Origin: Thauera carbonicopians
Lineage (GTDB): Bacteria > Pseudomonadota > Gammaproteobacteria > Burkholderiales > Rhodocyclaceae
Direction: 5' to 3'
Assembly: GCF_025699485.1 (NCBI RefSeq)
Contig: NZ_JANUXN010000008.1
Location: 62,001 to 126,000 of the forward strand
Length of the DNA: 64,000 nucleotides
The notes beneath the pieces are model-generated. The model did not search any database. It had not been told where the DNA came from and was given only the letters and a program-made list of their open reading frames with translations. Positions 62,856 through 64,000 of this stretch are shown here, piece by piece. A program made the position numbers and the translations under genes. Every line of letters starts with the position of its first letter. Within the stretch, counting starts at the first letter, position 1.

Positions 62856-64000
62856 TTAGTCCTTGTCTAGAATTTTGATTTCGTACTGTTCAATGCTCAT
62901 ATAACGAAAGCCTGGCCCTCTATAGGGGTGCCTTATCCTCAGGCTAACTTTTTCAGCGTCTGCCGTGAAACGAATGCCCAAGGGAGGAGATGGGACAGAG
63001 AAGTCGGCTGAAACAAGCTCGCTGGAGAGCAGTTGCCCCCCCTTGATATCGACATGGATGCGAAAGCTACGGTCGACAGGAAAAATATCACCGCCCAGTC
63101 CTGATGGGGTGATGTTGAATACATACTGCTGGCCAGGGGTCAAGCTGGAGACCGTCCAGTCATGGTTGTGGTTAACCCCTGCAGCGCCTATGTAGCTTGC
63201 GCCTTGATTTTTAACACCGATGTCCTCTTTTCTGATGATCGGATTATTTTTGATATCGATATTCAGCGGGAAAACAAATGGATTTGAAGGGCCGATGACG
63301 CCAATTGGATTGGCGCGAGTAAATATATTCTCTCCAGAAAATTCATCCCTGCCAAACCGGTACGTCATCGAAATGAACTTGACCTGATCTGGCGCGGTTT
63401 CGTATAGATGCTTTATTCTATCAAAGGGAAGCGGTCGCGCCGAGGGGTCGTTTCTGTCGACATACCAACCGTTATAAGTTGGATCGTAAAGATGCCAGTG
63501 CCCATCATGGAAAATCTCGGCGACGGTATGCCCCATATTCTGAGGATAGTTCATTAGGTTTATATAGCGCCCGGGCATCCCCTGGCTTGCGGCTAAGGCA
63601 AGCAAAGTTCCTGTGAACGTACCGCAAGCGCCGGTTCTAGTTTGAATTGTCGCATCTGGAGTGCCATCCCCGTCTATTCCTACCTTGAACTGCGAGATGT
63701 AATCCATGAATCGAAGAATTTTTGCGTGATTAGTGCTCAACCCGTTTGCAAGCTGGTCAGAGAGTCTCTTTATCTCCCATGTAACAGGGGTCCGAAAAAC
63801 GTACAAAGGGTTATTCGGGTCATTTCCCCCGAGAAACTGCTCAGAACTCTTTACGTGAGACTGCTCAATCGGTGAGGGCGAGGCGTTTGGTGCCGTACTG
63901 ATGGCTTCTATTTGACGAAGCAGAATACGAGGTTGCCCGACAAAGTTGCCAAAATCTATACGCAAGCGTTTCACCCGATCATTGGGTAGCAGTGGGAGCA
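62856..64000 (-). CDS. Transglutaminase-like domain protein (N-terminus beyond window)
   Basis: At least 381 residues are in view, and the frame stays open to the right edge, so the GTG at 63974 need not be the start. The transglutaminase triad is Cys in TRTGACGTFTGTLLALA, His in NMGHTVAEIFHDGHWHLY and Asp in LYDPTYNGWYV. N-terminal RLRIDFGNFVGQPRI and the C-terminal beta-rich part look like carbohydrate-associated domains. Its base composition is clearly AT-richer than the core genome. It may act on, or near, the surface polysaccharide. Confidence 0.85.
   Translation of the reverse strand, partial: LPLLPNDRVKRLRIDFGNFVGQPRILLRQIEAISTAPNASPSPIEQSHVKSSEQFLGGNDPNNPLYVFRTPVTWEIKRLSDQLANGLSTNHAKILRFMDYISQFKVGIDGDGTPDATIQTRTGACGTFTGTLLALAASQGMPGRYINLMNYPQNMGHTVAEIFHDGHWHLYDPTYNGWYVDRNDPSARPLPFDRIKHLYETAPDQVKFISMTYRFGRDEFSGENIFTRANPIGVIGPSNPFVFPLNIDIKNNPIIRKEDIGVKNQGASYIGAAGVNHNHDWTVSSLTPGQQYVFNITPSGLGGDIFPVDRSFRIHVDIKGGQLLSSELVSADFSVPSPPLGIRFTADAEKVSLRIRHPYRGPGFRYMSIEQYEIKILDKD

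Overview
The window is a GC-rich bacterial chromosome segment. Gene content and order (tlyA-metF, ahcY, metK, tandem LpxL-type acyltransferases-dapF-DUF484-xerC, maf-rlmH-rsfS-nadD, DUF2782 next to thrB and polA, BPSS1780-family membrane proteins), an SAH riboswitch and a PEP-CTERM protein point to a betaproteobacterium, most likely Rhodocyclales of the Thauera/Azoarcus type. The genus is inference from style, not from a marker comparison.

Layout. 1-7.5 kb: end of a membrane protein, tRNA-Asp, an SGNH esterase, a MarR regulator with an isochorismatase-like hydrolase and a monooxygenase under matching operators, a TSUP permease, a fluoride riboswitch with crcB, an MFS transporter and a class-I amidotransferase. 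7.6-11.1 kb: an NCS1 permease, a three-gene Xre/RES toxin-antitoxin operon and a tRNA Lys-Thr-Gly cluster. 11.2-15.5 kb: ruvC, ybjQ-like, a DMT exporter, yebC and a HerA-like ATPase. 15.6-22.6 kb is a methyl-cycle block on the minus strand: metF, tlyA, a VapBC-type module, ahcY under an SAH riboswitch, a zinc-ribbon/PD-(D/E)XK nuclease-like protein, and metK under a leader that folds like a SAM-II riboswitch with an extra arm. 22.7-27.9 kb: two lipid A acyltransferases, dapF, DUF484, xerC and an HTH protein. 27.9-31.0 kb: ruvB and ruvA, separated by a PEP-CTERM protein gene with a sigma-54 promoter. 31.2-36.0 kb: a complete branched-chain-amino-acid-type ABC importer. 36-49 kb: an Rpn-family protein, a MenA/UbiA prenyltransferase, RNase G, maf, rlmH, rsfS, nadD, two BPSS1780 proteins, thrB, a UDG-superfamily glycosylase, DUF2782, a LOG protein and polA. 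49-50.4 kb: a GmhA-HldC fusion followed by tandem repeats and a Uma2 gene remnant. 50.4-64 kb: a minus-strand surface-polysaccharide cluster (rfbC, rfbA, ligase/polymerase, WbpM-type dehydratase, initiating sugar transferase, epimerase/reductase, two glycosyltransferases, two AsnB-like amidotransferases, one transglutaminase-like protein cut by the window end). Its base composition falls toward the right edge.

How it works together. SAM made by MetK is used by methyltransferases to give SAH, which AhcY removes; MetF feeds methyl groups back. The ahcY and metK leaders appear to sense SAH and SAM. The lipid A acyltransferases, the heptose fusion protein and the rfb/wbp-type cluster jointly build lipopolysaccharide. 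Small toxin-antitoxin modules, REP-like palindromes and the Uma2 remnant mark the recently changed spots in an otherwise housekeeping region. No CRISPR array, prophage or intact insertion sequence was seen.
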